Of a stretch of DNA of 55,780 nucleotides, positions 42,481 to 53,403 are shown one piece after another. Position 1 is the first letter of the stretch; every line of letters starts with the position of its first letter. Origin of the DNA: Dichotomocladium elegans (Eukaryota; Mucoromycota; Mucoromycetes; Mucorales; Lichtheimiaceae); contig JAIXMN010000062.1 in assembly GCA_025716815.1 (NCBI GenBank), positions 1 through 55,780 on the forward strand, written 5' to 3'. A program made the position numbers and the translations under genes. Under the pieces are notes generated by a model, which saw nothing but the letters and a program-made list of their open reading frames with translations, was not told the DNA's origin and did no database searches.

Positions 42481-42958
42481 GTTACGTCGGAACATCAAGC
42501 CAGGTACCTTGCATACTTGAGCGAATCAGGGCAGGGCACCCCGACCACACAAACGAATGAAAACTTTTCCCTTTCTACTTCTGTAGTGTCACCCATTCCA
42601 TGAACCTCTTTACTGTTTCCACACAACCATTTTTCTAAGCAAACTTCTCCAAAACTCCCCGCCACCCCCACAAAGATCAATGTACTCCATCAACTGTGCT
42701 CATCCAAAAAAAATCCACTGCAAATAAAACTAAAAATGACGACCACCAAAAAACCCCCTCCACAGACACATTTCCCAGAATGAGCAAACCAACATCCAAA
42801 ACGTAAAAGCAAACGGTTCAATGATAGCAAGTAAAGGGTAAGGACCTTCCATATATAGAGTTAGCGCCTTCCAAATTGAGCTAAGTACCAAGGCGTTTTA
42901 AAAAGGGGCTAGGATAGATTTGGTTACGACACAGTGGTATCCAAGTTTGATAAAAAGA
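42481..42958. other. Unassigned stretch
   Basis: No gene recognised; A/C-rich on the plus strand. The last bases before the solo LTR (about 42922-42931) resemble the end of a Ty3-4-type LTR. Confidence 0.35.
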
Positions 42959-42962
42959 CGAC

Positions 42963-43274
42963 TGTCGTCGTCTTGGTCACTAAGATCCTCTTGCTAGAGA
43001 CAACGACGAGTTCACTAAGAACAGAGAATGTCACTAAGACGATTCGGGAAGATAACGACAGATAGATGTCCTTTATTGAATATGAGTAATCGTGATATTT
43101 ATATGTACTGCTATTTTGGATGATAAGATGAGGATATAAAATGGATAGTGATGATGTGGTGAACTGCAATGCGGCGCGCTGCAATACGACGTGCTGCGAG
43201 GCGACGCGCTGTCGAAATGATACGATGAATGTTAATGCATTAGTTTGTGTGACCAGCGGTATCTGGCCACGACA
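42963..43274 (-). repeat. Solo LTR (family D), 312 bp
   Basis: TGTCGTCGTC to GGCCACGACA with a 4-bp duplication CGAC (42959-42962 and 43275-43278). No internal sequence. Confidence 0.82.
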
Positions 43275-43284
43275 CGACAAATAT

Positions 43285-43555
43285 TGTCGTATTCGTAATC
43301 TGTGCTGGTAATCCAATGGCCAGAATATGGAATAGACGTATAGCCTTTTTGCTGATAGAAGATAAAATATGATCTGTCGTTTATTCATACAAGAGCGAGG
43401 GATATTTATACTATTCTAGAGGTATGCGCAGCAAGTTGGAAAGTGATGTTAATATGCGCAGCATGCGCAGTAAAAGATGTGCGTAGCCAAGATGCTGCGG
43501 CATAGCGATGCCTGATGAAAGTCCGATCATGTGGAACCAAGGAATTGCTACGACA
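43285..43555 (-). repeat. 3' LTR of Ty3-5
   Basis: 271 bp, TGTCGTATTCG to GCTACGACA; pairs with 48131-48401. Confidence 0.95.
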
Positions 43556-43570
43556 ATACCCCCTCTCCAG
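43556..43570 (-). other. Polypurine tract of Ty3-5
   Basis: Minus-strand CTGGAGAGGGGGTAT directly before the 3' LTR. Confidence 0.8.
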
Positions 43571-43630
43571 AAGATACGTCGTCCTCGACAGAAAGAGATA
43601 AGGAAAAAGGGGAAAGAGGGGAAAACTCAA

Positions 43631-46600
43631 TCAGTGAGCAGTAGAAACATGCTGTTGTTGTTGGCGAATTAGTGCACGTGAAGCGGTCGGATCATACCAC
43701 GGAGAGTCGCCAATGTTAGAGTTGTTGTGGATAGGGTGTAACCGGTCAGTGTGGACCCATGAGGAGTATGTAATGCCATTCAAATCTTGTAACTGGTAGA
43801 TGTGGTTGTCCGTATTGCGGGCGAGGATCCGATAGGGGCCTTTCCAGTTAAACTCAAGACTAAATTTGTTTTCGTGGCGCAAAAGTACATGATCACCAAC
43901 AGCAAAGACTTGAGGCTTCATAAGCGCATCCCAATGGGCTTTGTCACGAGCGGCATTATCTTTCAAACGCTTTTCAGCAAGGGCCTGCACTCTTCGCAAG
44001 TCGCGAACCGCGGGTACACGTCCTTGAACAGCGCGTTCCATAGTGGCGTCGGAGTCATCTAAAGGTGTTAGGACAAAGGGTCGTAAATGGTCACCGGGCA
44101 GTTGGGGTTCTTGACCATACACCAAGAAAAAAGGGCTGAAACCAGTAGTACGATGTTTACGCATGCGACAAGAAAAGATGGCGGGGTGTATGAACTCGTC
44201 CCAACGATGGATTTCCCCTCGGACGTATTTGCGGATCATTTGCTTCAATATGCCATTGGTTCGTTCTGCTTTGGCGTTTGTGTGGGGGTGAAATGCTGAT
44301 GTAAGCTTGTGTTTAACCTTGAGACGTCCCAAATAGTTTGCTAGCACCGATGACATGAAATTAGAACCGCGGTCCGTCAGGATTTCATTCATGATCCGAA
44401 AGGTAACACCAATTCTTCATAGATGAAATTAGCAATAGCTTCGCCTGAGGCCACCGGGACAGCACGTGCACAGCACCAGTTGGTTGCATAATCAACTGCT
44501 ACGAGGAGCCATCGATTTCCCCAGTTGGTGGTAGGTAACTCTCCGATGAAATCCAAATGCCATCTTGAGAACGGACCAGGTATATCCAAAGGAATCATAG
44601 GTGCATGATGCGTCTGGCGATTGGCGTTGGCGGCAAGTTGACGTTCGGAGCACGCAGCAAGCCATTCCTGGATATCGGAACGCATATTTGGCCACCACCA
44701 GCGTTTCGTCATGAGGTCAGTTACAGTGGTCTTCCCGGCATGACCCACTGAGTGATGAAAGTTTTTTACGAGATCGGCCCGCCTTGCAAACAATACATAA
44801 CGTCGTTCCTGAAATTGCTCGCCCACGCGTACCATCCGGAACACCTGATCCTCTCGAACAACAAATTTGTCCTTGTGCTTGATAAGGAGATCCTTATATA
44901 TAGGTGGCCAGTTATCCTCAGATTTCGCGTAGAACTTGGGCCAATCAGATTCTTGTACGGATTTAGAAGCATAAAGATACTGTGGTTCCATATTTGGTTC
45001 ACTGCTGTCGCATACTGGACCATCGCGTCTTGAAAGTAAATCCAGTACACAGTTTTCTTTGCCTGGTTTGTAGAGAATGTTAGGGTCGTATAATTCAATC
45101 TCTGCCATCCAACGGGTGAGTCGAGGTGTGGGTTTCACTTGTGTCCGAAAATACTTGAGCGGGTTGTGATCCGAGTAGACTGTGTATTGTCGTCCATCGA
45201 TGAAACACCGCCAAGTTCTTAATGCGTGGAGGATGGCGAGCATCTCCCTCTCTTGGGCGGGATAGGATCGTTCTTCCTTTGAGAGTTTCTTAGATTCGAA
45301 TGCGATAGGATGTTTTACACCATCTGATCCTTCTTGTAATAGTACCACACCTACGCCGTAATCACAAGCGTCTGTTTCAATGATATATGGTCTGTGCGGG
45401 TCAGGGGGTGCCAAGATGGGAGCCTGAGAGAGTCGGGCTTTGATTTCGTCAAAAGCGTGTTGACATTCGTCAGACCAAGCAATTTCTCTTTTCTTCGCTC
45501 CTGTCCCTTTAGTCAAATCGGTCAATGGGGACGCCAATGCTGCGAAATCGCGAATGAAACGGCGATAATGGGAGCCGAGGCCGACAAATTGTCTCACTTC
45601 TTGTACGTTGGTAGGCACAGGCCATTCTTGGATAGCTTTGACCTTGCTGGGTGATGGTAGTGTACCCGCGCCTGAGACTTGGAAACCCAAAAACTCCAAT
45701 TCCGTTTTGTAGAATTCGCACTTGCGCAGGTTGGCAATCAACCCCTCCTCCCTCAACCGTTGCAGTACCTTCCGAACATGTATTTCGTGATCATCTCCGG
45801 TCTTGCTGTAGATCAGGATATCATCCAAGTAGACCATCACAAAGTCGTCGAGAAACTCGTTGAGTACGCTATTCATGGTGGACTGAAATAGCGCAGGCGA
45901 ATTGCGTAGACCGAAAGGAACCACCAGCCATTCATAGGAGCCATACCGTGTATTGAAAGCAGTTTTAGGGACATCTTGATCACAGATACGCAGCTGGTGG
46001 TATCCACTCTTCAAATCGAGACTGGTGAAGAATTTAGCACCGCTGAGGCGCTCCAAGCATTCGTCGATGCGAGGTAACGGGTGGCCATGCCGTCTGGTGA
46101 CTTGGTTGATGGCGCGATAGTCAATGCACATGCGCAATTCGCCCGATTTTTTGCGAACAAAAAGGACAGGGGCACCCCAGGGTGAAGTACTAGGGCGAAT
46201 AAGGCGCAAGTCCAATAGTTCTTTTAGTTGTTTGCGTAACTCATCCAGCTCTAATGGGCTCATCTTGAAGGGCGGACGGTTGATTGGGTCGGCATCTCCA
46301 GTGTCGATGATATGAGCGACGTCTCGTTCGCGAGGTAGCCCAGGTAATTTGTCCTGAAAGACATCCTGAAACTCGGTGATCAATGCCTCAACAGATTCCT
46401 TGTTATCATGATCGGAAGGGCGGACGAAGCAAAGATACCAATCGGTGATGAGTTTGTTGCGGTCATATCGTTGTAATTGTCGATCTGAAAGTAGGTACGC
46501 CAATTCTGGAATAGAGCGATCATGGTCGGGACGCAGTAGATATTGATGACCGCCCTTGTTGATTTGCCAAGTGTCAGCATCCCATGCTGGAATAGGACCC

Positions 46601-47073
46601 ACAGTTTTTAACCAGTCGCGTCCGAGGATGACGTCGAACTTGGTATCCAGTACGAAGGCATTGATACTGTGTTTGTACCCCGCAGTCTCCAATGCTAACA
46701 TTACTTGCTTGTCAATCGACAATGTGTGTCCGCCAGCAGTTTCGACCGCGCGACCTGGTATTTTCCTTGGGACTTGGTCGATAACAACGTGAGGGGCGAC
46801 GTATGAGCCAGTAGCACCACTATCAATCAGAGCACGCACCACAACACCATTGCATACAATAGAATACAAGGGCAAATCAGTCACTTTTATTGAATACAAT
46901 GTGTTGATGTACGCTTGGTCCTGGCTAATGCTGTCGTGGTCTAATTTGGGTGTTGTTTTCGGTTGCGGTTCTTGGTCCTGGTCTGTCAAATCGATAAGCG
47001 TTGCCTCTGGGACTTGCGAGACTTGGTGCGACATATGAAGAGATTCTTGTGAGCGCGGTAAGGATCTCTTCAC
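43631..47073 (-). pseudogene. Ty3-5 pol, one frameshift
   Basis: Protease (VRALIDSGATGSYVAP, FDVILGRDWLK), RT with intact [14 protein letters not shown], RNase H (ETDACDYGVGV, YSDHNPLKYF), integrase zinc finger and core (WHLDFIGELPT, ILTDRGSNFM, NAKAERTNG) and the end SSWVHTDRLHPIH. One base is missing at about 44393 (LPFG then MNEIL, where sisters read FGCMNEIL). Everything else is open, so a single deletion separates this copy from an intact pol. The frame is entered from gag by slippage at 47091-47097. Confidence 0.93.
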
Positions 47074-48119
47074 TCCTTCCGCGCCTTGCCTTTTAAATCG
47101 CCGACTTGATTATTACGACCGATACGAGATGATGAGCCAGGCTGCGATGGACACAAGCGAGCAATATGACCCATTCCGCCACAATTATAACATTGTTTAC
47201 TGTGCATGTTGACTGGTTGTCGAGCAGCCCGAAAACTTGGATCTCTATTGTAGTTGCGCCGGCTTCGTTCAGTGGGACGACTGTGAATGACATCAAGGTC
47301 CATGGGGACAACACCGTTCATTCGCGAATATTCTGGTGGACGTACATCTTGGCGATGCCGGGTTGGATCGGACAGCTCGTGGCGGGTATTGTATGTGCTC
47401 TCGTAAGCCAATGCCTTACGTTGTGCTTCTTCAGAGGTAGCAGGGAAGCGAGTCACCACATGAGCACGGATATCGTCCCGAAGTCCCCTTGTGAAACGGT
47501 CGAGTGCCTCTTCATTGGTCATTGTCGGAACCTGAATACGAACGCCACGAAAATAAGCGACATAATCGACAACTGTGCCGGTTTGGTGCAGTACAGCCAA
47601 CTTGTCGCGAGCCTGTTGAGTAGCATTCAGTGGGCGAAATTCGACAATGATGAATTTCCGAAAATCAGTCCACTGAGATATTTCTGGGCCAAGAAGAGAT
47701 CGTTGTTGCCACCATTCTTCAGCTTCATCCCGCAACTTCATGACGGCATATGGCACCAATTCATGTTCGTCCAATGAAGTTAAACCCAGATAGCGCTCCA
47801 TTGTTCGAATCCAACTCTCGATAGCGCCTGGAGAACGATCGCCATGGTAAGTGTCAGGTTCCGGAAGCTTGGGCCTTGTAAATGCTGTAGTGTTGCCAGC
47901 GCCTTGTTGTAAAAGCCGTTGCATGCCAGCCATGAGCATTACCATTTGTTCCTCCATAGTAGGTGCGCGTTGTCCTTGTTCCATAGTTGTTTCTTCGATA
48001 AAGCTGGGTTCCTGTCTTGTCATAATTTCTTCCTCTGAATCGCTACCTTGCACACGATATTCTTGGAAACTAGGTCTATTCTTGTAGGGGTTGTGGCCTT
48101 GTGGATCGAAACTTTGCAT
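47070..48119 (-). CDS. Ty3-5 gag, intact (349 aa)
   Basis: Starts at the ATG at 48119 inside the primer-binding site (MQSFDPQGHNPYK) and ends at 47070. Capsid blocks: PEPDTYHGDRSPGAIESWI, MERYLGLTSLDEHELV, DEAEEWWQQRS, FRKFIIVEFRPLNATQQ, ALDRFTRGLRDDIRAHV. Then VVPMDLDVIHS and one CCHC knuckle CYNCGGMGHIARLC near residue 315. It overlaps pol in the -1 frame. Undamaged, so it is one of two gag genes here that could still supply capsid. Confidence 0.93.
   Translation of the reverse strand: MQSFDPQGHNPYKNRPSFQEYRVQGSDSEEEIMTRQEPSFIEETTMEQGQRAPTMEEQMVMLMAGMQRLLQQGAGNTTAFTRPKLPEPDTYHGDRSPGAIESWIRTMERYLGLTSLDEHELVPYAVMKLRDEAEEWWQQRSLLGPEISQWTDFRKFIIVEFRPLNATQQARDKLAVLHQTGTVVDYVAYFRGVRIQVPTMTNEEALDRFTRGLRDDIRAHVVTRFPATSEEAQRKALAYESTYNTRHELSDPTRHRQDVRPPEYSRMNGVVPMDLDVIHSRPTERSRRNYNRDPSFRAARQPVNMHSKQCYNCGGMGHIARLCPSQPGSSSRIGRNNQVGDLKGKARKE
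47091..47097 (-). promoter_or_regulatory. -1 frameshift heptamer U_UUA_AAA (Ty3-5)
   Basis: Gag codons GAT TTA AAA GGC; slipping gives TTT AAA AGG, the pol frame. Same sequence and position relative to the gag stop as in Ty3-4. Confidence 0.75.
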
Positions 48120-48128
48120 CAGCTACCA
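48117..48128 (-). other. Primer-binding site of Ty3-5
   Basis: Minus-strand TGGTAGCTGATG, two bases from the LTR; contains the gag ATG. Confidence 0.85.
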
Positions 48129-48130
48129 AT

Positions 48131-48401
48131 TGTCGTATTCGTAATCTGTGCTGGTAATCCAATGGCCAGAATATGGAATAGACGTATAGCCTTTTTGCTG
48201 ATAGAAGATAAAATATGATCTGTCGTTTATTTATACAAGAGCGAGGGATACTTATACTATTCTAGAGGTATGCGCAGCAAGTTGGAAAGTGATGTTAATA
48301 TGCGCAGCATGCGCAGTAAAAGATGTGCGTAGCCAAGATGCTGCGGCGTAGCGATGCCTGATGAAAGTCCGATCATGTGGAACCAAGGAATTGCTACGAC
48401 A
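48131..48401 (-). repeat. 5' LTR of Ty3-5
   Basis: 271 bp. Its final CA plus the next AT (48400-48403) form the left CAAT target copy of Ty3-6. Confidence 0.95.
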
Positions 48402-48403
48402 AT

Positions 48404-48716
48404 TGTCGCAGTCAAAGTGGCAGTAACCAATCGTTTTGTCGTAACACCAAGAAGTCCTCCGCAGCACTTCCTTCTGTGGCGTATTGTCCTTCGCTTCTGC
48501 TCAGCGCTTAGCATAGGCGGCGCAGCATCGCATTAACGTCTTATATATTATATCCATCATAGCTTAGCCACTTTGTATAACCTTTAGAATAGTATAAATA
48601 TCACAGCAGCACCATACATTAAAAAGGGAACATCTTTCCGTCTCGCTATATTATTCTTGTTATCCTTTGTTGTTGCTATTGGCTACGGAGTCCTCCGCCA
48701 AAATACATGCACGACA
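48404..48716 (+). repeat. 5' LTR of Ty3-6
   Basis: 313 bp, TGTCGCAGTC to TGCACGACA. TATAAATA near 48593-48600 is a likely TATA box. Confidence 0.95.
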
Positions 48717-48718
48717 AT

Positions 48719-48730
48719 TGGTAGCTGATG
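48719..48730 (+). other. Primer-binding site of Ty3-6
   Basis: TGGTAGCTGATG; its final ATG (48728) starts the polyprotein. Confidence 0.85.
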
Positions 48731-51700
48731 ACCGTTCGATCCATAATGTCACAAGCCCCAAACGAAGATCCAAAGTACAAGCGCGTTCAAGAGGGTATCC
48801 GCTGCTACAATTGCACTGGCCGGGGCCACGTCGCTCGACTTTGCCCATCCGAACCTATGGAACGATGCTATAACTGTGGAAATGAGGGTCATATCGCTCG
48901 CAACTGCATATTGGAACAATTACCTGAAATGTACCGTTTTCGCCCATTCAACAGAAGCCACAGTTTACTAGTACATGATGAAACTACAAGCGCACAAGAC
49001 AGCCACCAAAGAGCCCGATCTATATTCCTGAATGATGACAAGGCCGATACAGAGACAACAGTACATCAAAGCAACCTCCCTATGGCTGAGCTAATCAACA
49101 TTGACACAAGTACACATACTTCCGGTCTAACATATAAAGGCTCATTGAAGTCGGACATACAGCATTTTGAACAGCTTTACTCCAGTAAAACATCAACACT
49201 CCCTCTGTACGACATGATGTGTAACGGCCGACCATGTGAAGTGTTACTAGACAGCGGCGCATCTGCAACTTACGTGTCACCACAGGTTGTGCGAGGAATG
49301 CCAAGACGAAGTGTGGCGGGACGAGAAGTGGAGACGGCAGGTGGCGAGAGACTGCGGATCACGAGCAAGTTGAGCTAAATTTGGACACAGGAGGCTTGGT
49401 CCATCGCGTCCCTGCGTTTGTGCTCAACACAAAGTTTGACCTAATCTTGGGCCGTGATTGGATTAAACGGATGAAGCCAGTGCCTGATTGGGATCTTGAT
49501 ACTTGGAAGATCGACCACGACAATTGCACCTATGTTATCCATCCGAAATACCCACGCGAATACCCAGAACTATCGTATCTTATTTCCCACCGCCAAGTTC
49601 AGCGCTTCGAGCGAAAGAAACAGATCAGCGACATGTTTCTTTGCGTGATCCGCCCAGAACATCCTTCATTTGGGGAAGGGAAGGAGGACCAGGTCAAGGC
49701 TTTGATTTCGGAATTTCCCAGTGTCTTCCAAGACAGGTTACCTGGTCTACCACCCGAGCGCAACATAGCTCATATAATAGACACAGGAGATACTGCACCC
49801 ATTAACCGCCATCCTTACAAAATGAGCCCACGAGAGTTAGACGAGATGAGGCGTCAACTAAAGGAATTGCTCGAACTCGGCCTTATTCGCCCTAGTTCGT
49901 CCCCCTGGGGCGCACCTGTGCTCTTTGTTCGGAAGAAGAATGGTGAGTTACGGATGTGTATCGACTATCGAGCGCTCAACCAGGTCACTCGCCGCAACGC
50001 ACACCCATTACCGCGAATTGATGAATGTTTGGAGCGACTTGGAGGAGCCAGGTATTTTTCGAGCATCGACCTATGGTCTGGTTATCATCAGGTACGTATC
50101 CGCGAGGAGGATATTCCCAAGACTGCCTTCAATACTCGGTATGGTTCGTTCGAGTGGCTAGTTCTCAGCTTCGGATTGACAAATTCGCCACCATCTTTCC
50201 AAGCTTTGATGAACTCGGTCCTGGGGGATGCCCTCGATCGATATGCAATGGTTTACATCGACGATGTCCTTATTTTCAGTAAAACCAAGGAGGAACATAA
50301 TCGTCACGTCCACGAAATTCTGACACGTCTTCAAAACGCCAAGCTCGTCGCAAATATGAAGAAGTGCAAGTTTTATCAAACAGAGCTCGAATTTCTTGGC
50401 TATCAACTGTCCGCGCAAGGCATTCGTCCGTCACATGAAAAGGTGAAAGCAATTCAAGACTGGCCGGTCCCAACCAATGTACAGGAGGTGCGGCAATTTG
50501 TGGGCCTGGGCTCACATTACCGACGTTTCATACAAGGGTTTGCTAACCTTGCAGCACCTTTGACGGAGTTGACGAAAGGGAGTGGAGCAAAGAAACGTGC
50601 TATTGACTGGACACCCGAATGTCAACAGGCGTTCGACGGAATCAAGGCACGGATGACCAGTGCTCCGATCCTATTGCCACTGAATCAAGATAAGCCTTTT
50701 ATTATAGAGACGGATGCATCAGACTTCGCGGTGGGGGCTGTCTTGCTCCAGGAAGGCGAGGATGGATACCTACATCCGATTGCATTTGAATCAAAGAAGC
50801 TATCATCGGCCGAGCGAAATTACCCTGCTCAAGAAAGGGAACTATTGGGCATTTTGCATGCTCTCCGGACATGGAGATGCCTCATCGATGGTCGCAAGTA
50901 CACAGTTTTTACAGATCACAACCCACTCAGGTACTACCGTTCGCAGCGCACACCAACACCACGTCTCACCCGTTGGTTGACTGAGATTGAGTTATACGAC
51001 CCCGACATTCAGTATAAGCCTGGAAAGGAAAACCACGTGCCCGACCTTCTTTCCCGTCGGGATGGATCAGCGAGTGAGACCAACGAACCCGACATGGAAC
51101 CCGACTACCTGTATGCTGTCAGATTGGTCCAAGAATCAGACTGGCCCAAGTTTTACGCGTTACCAGAAGACAAATGGCCTGAGCTTTATAAGGATCTACT
51201 CAACAAGCATAAGGACAAATTCCGGGTGCGAGAAAATCAAGTATCCGGAACGTCAAGGTTGGTGCCAACACCGAAGAACGGCGGTACGTTATTTTCGCTC
51301 GTCGCGCCGACCTTGTACAAGACTTTCACAAGTCCATAGGCCACGCAGGCAAGTTAACTGTCCTCGATCTGATGTGCAAGCGTTGGTGGTGGCCCAATAT
51401 GCGATCTGATATACAGGAGTGGCTTGCGGCATGCCCGCAATGTCAGCTTGCCGCCAATGCTGATCGGGCGACACACCATGCTCCGATGAAGCCACTCGAA
51501 GTTCCCTCTGCTTTTGCGCGGTGGCATCTGGATTTCGTGGGAGAATTGCCAACTACAATTCGCGGCAACCGATGGTTACTCATTGCAGTAGATTATGCAA
51601 CCAACTGGACCTGCGCACGTGCTGTTCCTGATGCCACTGGAGAGGCGATTGCCAACTTTATATATGAAGAGCTAGTGCTACCATTTGGCTGCATGAACGA

Positions 51701-52517
51701 GATTCTGACTGACCGCGGCTCAAATTTTATGTCCAAAGTTCTGGCTTCTTATTTGGGTCGCCTTAAGGTTAAACACCAACTCACCTCCGCATTCCACCCA
51801 TGAACAAATGGCAAGGCCGAGAGAACAAATGGTATCATCAAACAGATGATTCGCAAGTACGCCAATGGTCGCATTCAGCATTGGGATGATTTTGTGCACC
51901 CTGCCCTTTTCGCATGCCGTGTACGCAAACATCGCACAACTGGTTTCAGCCCTTATTTTTTGGTTTACGGTAAAGAGCCCCAACTTCCAGGTGATCATTT
52001 GCGTCCATTTGTCTCTGTGGATGCGCAGGAGGAATCCGAGGATTTTCAAGAAACCGCAGTGCAAGGCCATGTCCCCATTGTCCAGGCATTACGTAAAGCT
52101 CGCCAGATTGCCAAGCAACGACTGATGAAGAACGCTCTTGCCGACAAAGCGCGATGGGATGCCCTGTTGAAGCCTCAAGTGTTTGCTGTTGGTGACCATG
52201 TTCTCATGCGCCACGAAAACAAGCTGAACTTGGAGTACAACTGGAAGGGTCCCTACCAAGTAATTGCCAGGAATACTGAAACGCATACCTACCAGTTACA
52301 AGATCTCCACGGTCAAGTCTATGCTTCTTGGGTTCACACCGACCGTCTTCGCCCTATTCACGTCGCTTCCAAGATAACGACCGATCCTTGGTACGATCCT
52401 ACTGCTGCGCGAGCCACCGCACGTAAACATGCCCAAGCTGCTGCTCAGTTGTCTGTTTTGCTCGAGGTCGAGCATCATTCTCGGGAGGGGGTATTGTCGC
52501 AGTCAAAGTGGCAGTAA
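48728..52517 (+). pseudogene. Ty3-6 NC-pol polyprotein without capsid
   Basis: From the ATG in the primer site the first recognisable domains are two CCHC knuckles, CYNCTGRGHVARLC and CYNCGNEGHIARNC (residues 26-60), then a linker and the protease (EVLLDSGASATYVSP). One base is lost near 49370 (after RITSK). RT with YIDD (MVYIDDVLIFSK), RNase H (ETDASDFAVGA, FTDHNPLRYY) and a second one-base loss near 51240 follow. Integrase (WHLDFVGELPT, LTDRGSNFM) has a TGA at 51801-51803 (HP-stop-TNGKAERTNG). The end is SWVHTDRLRPIH; the stop at 52515 lies inside the LTR. No capsid. Sequence upstream of the ATG is LTR, so capsid was not simply shifted out of frame. Confidence 0.93.
52482..52494 (+). other. 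Polypurine tract of Ty3-6
   Basis: GGGAGGGGGTAT directly before the 3' LTR; it is also coding sequence for the last integrase residues. Confidence 0.8.
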
Positions 52518-52807
52518 CCAATCGTTTTGTCGTAACACCAAGAAGTCCTCCGCAGCACTTCCTTCTGTGGCGTATTGTCCTTCGCTTCTGCTCAGCGCTT
52601 AGCATAGGCGGCGCAGCATCGCATTAACGTCTTATATATTATATCCATCATAGCTTAGCCACTTTGTATAACCTTTAGAATAGTATAAATATCACAGCAG
52701 CACCATACATTAAAAAGGGAACATCTTTCCGTCTCGCTATATTATTCTTGTTATCCTTTGTTGTTGCTATTGGCTACGGAGTCCTCCGCCAAAATACGTG
52801 CATGACA
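52495..52807 (+). repeat. 3' LTR of Ty3-6
   Basis: 313 bp; differs from the 5' copy only near the end (ATACGTGCATGACA versus ATACATGCACGACA), both CpG changes. Confidence 0.95.
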
Positions 52808-52821
52808 CAATATTGTGCGAC

Positions 52822-53109
52822 TGTCGCGTATGAATTCTAGAGCCAATCAGATCGACTTGCTGTAGGGACCCAAAAAGGGGATTATTGGAGAACACCTACC
52901 CCTGACTCCATCGACGTCCCTGTCGACTGCATTTATTGTCCGGGTTGCATTTATTAACCCGTCTACATTTATTAATTCGTTAAGCCATGGCAATGAGTAT
53001 GAAGATACCGGACTGGCCCTTCCACTTTAACTAATATAAATACCTGAGTGTTTGTCGTAAATAAAACGGGGAATACTACTACATTAATTATCACTGCCCA
53101 TCACTATCG
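52822..53109 (+). repeat. Second copy of LTR B, cut by Ty3-7
   Basis: Matches 26882-26977 plus 27380-27570, without the nested LTR F. It stops at CACTATCG, where the LTR of Ty3-7 begins; the remaining 35 bases should lie beyond the window. Confidence 0.88.
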
Positions 53110-53401
53110 TGTCGTAGCACATATTGCTTGACCAATCAAATGTCCTCTTTTATTTTTATCGCTTTTCAGAGTCCTCTCCAAGAAGTGCACGAATAACAAT
53201 AGCCCTCTCAATGTACGCACAGCCCACATCTATTTCCCTTTTCTCTCTCTTCTCCATGATTATTATTAGATAGCAAAACAGTATAAATATCCAAGTATTT
53301 CCATGTAATAAACATCATCGATCCGTTACTCTTTATCTCTATTGTTACGCTTGAGTCGTTGCTATTGGCTACGGTGTAACCGCCAAAATATACGCACGAC
53401 A
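53110..53401 (+). repeat. 5' LTR of Ty3-7
   Basis: 292 bp, TGTCGTAGCAC to CGCACGACA. Its end (GGCTACGGTGTAACCGCCAAAATA) is close to the Ty3-6 LTR end, the rest differs. TATAAATA at about 53282-53289. Confidence 0.88.
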
Positions 53402-53403
53402 AT

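Larger units (their letters stand above)
43285..48401 (-). mobile_element. Ty3-5 retrotransposon, full length
   Basis: 5117 bp, two 271-bp LTRs with three differences, PBS, gag, pol, PPT. Target duplication ATAT: left at 43281-43284, right split into 48402-48403 and 52812-52813 by the later insertion of Ty3-6. Confidence 0.94.
48404..52807 (+). mobile_element. Ty3-6, capsid-less Ty3 element
   Basis: 4404 bp, two 313-bp LTRs differing at two CpG positions, target duplication CAAT (48400-48403 and 52808-52811). Internal part: PBS, zinc knuckles, protease, RT, RNase H, integrase, PPT. Only 11 bases separate the LTR from the start codon and pol ends inside the 3' LTR, so there is no room for a capsid gene. 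Confidence 0.94.

Noticed and set aside
42495..42680. Short minus-strand frame near the Helitron
   Set aside because: 61 codons without motif or homology to the Helitron protein; probably chance.
49378..49381. Programmed frameshift in Ty3-6 protease
   Set aside because: A single lost base inside a conserved domain, with Ty3-7 open at the same place, is better explained as decay.
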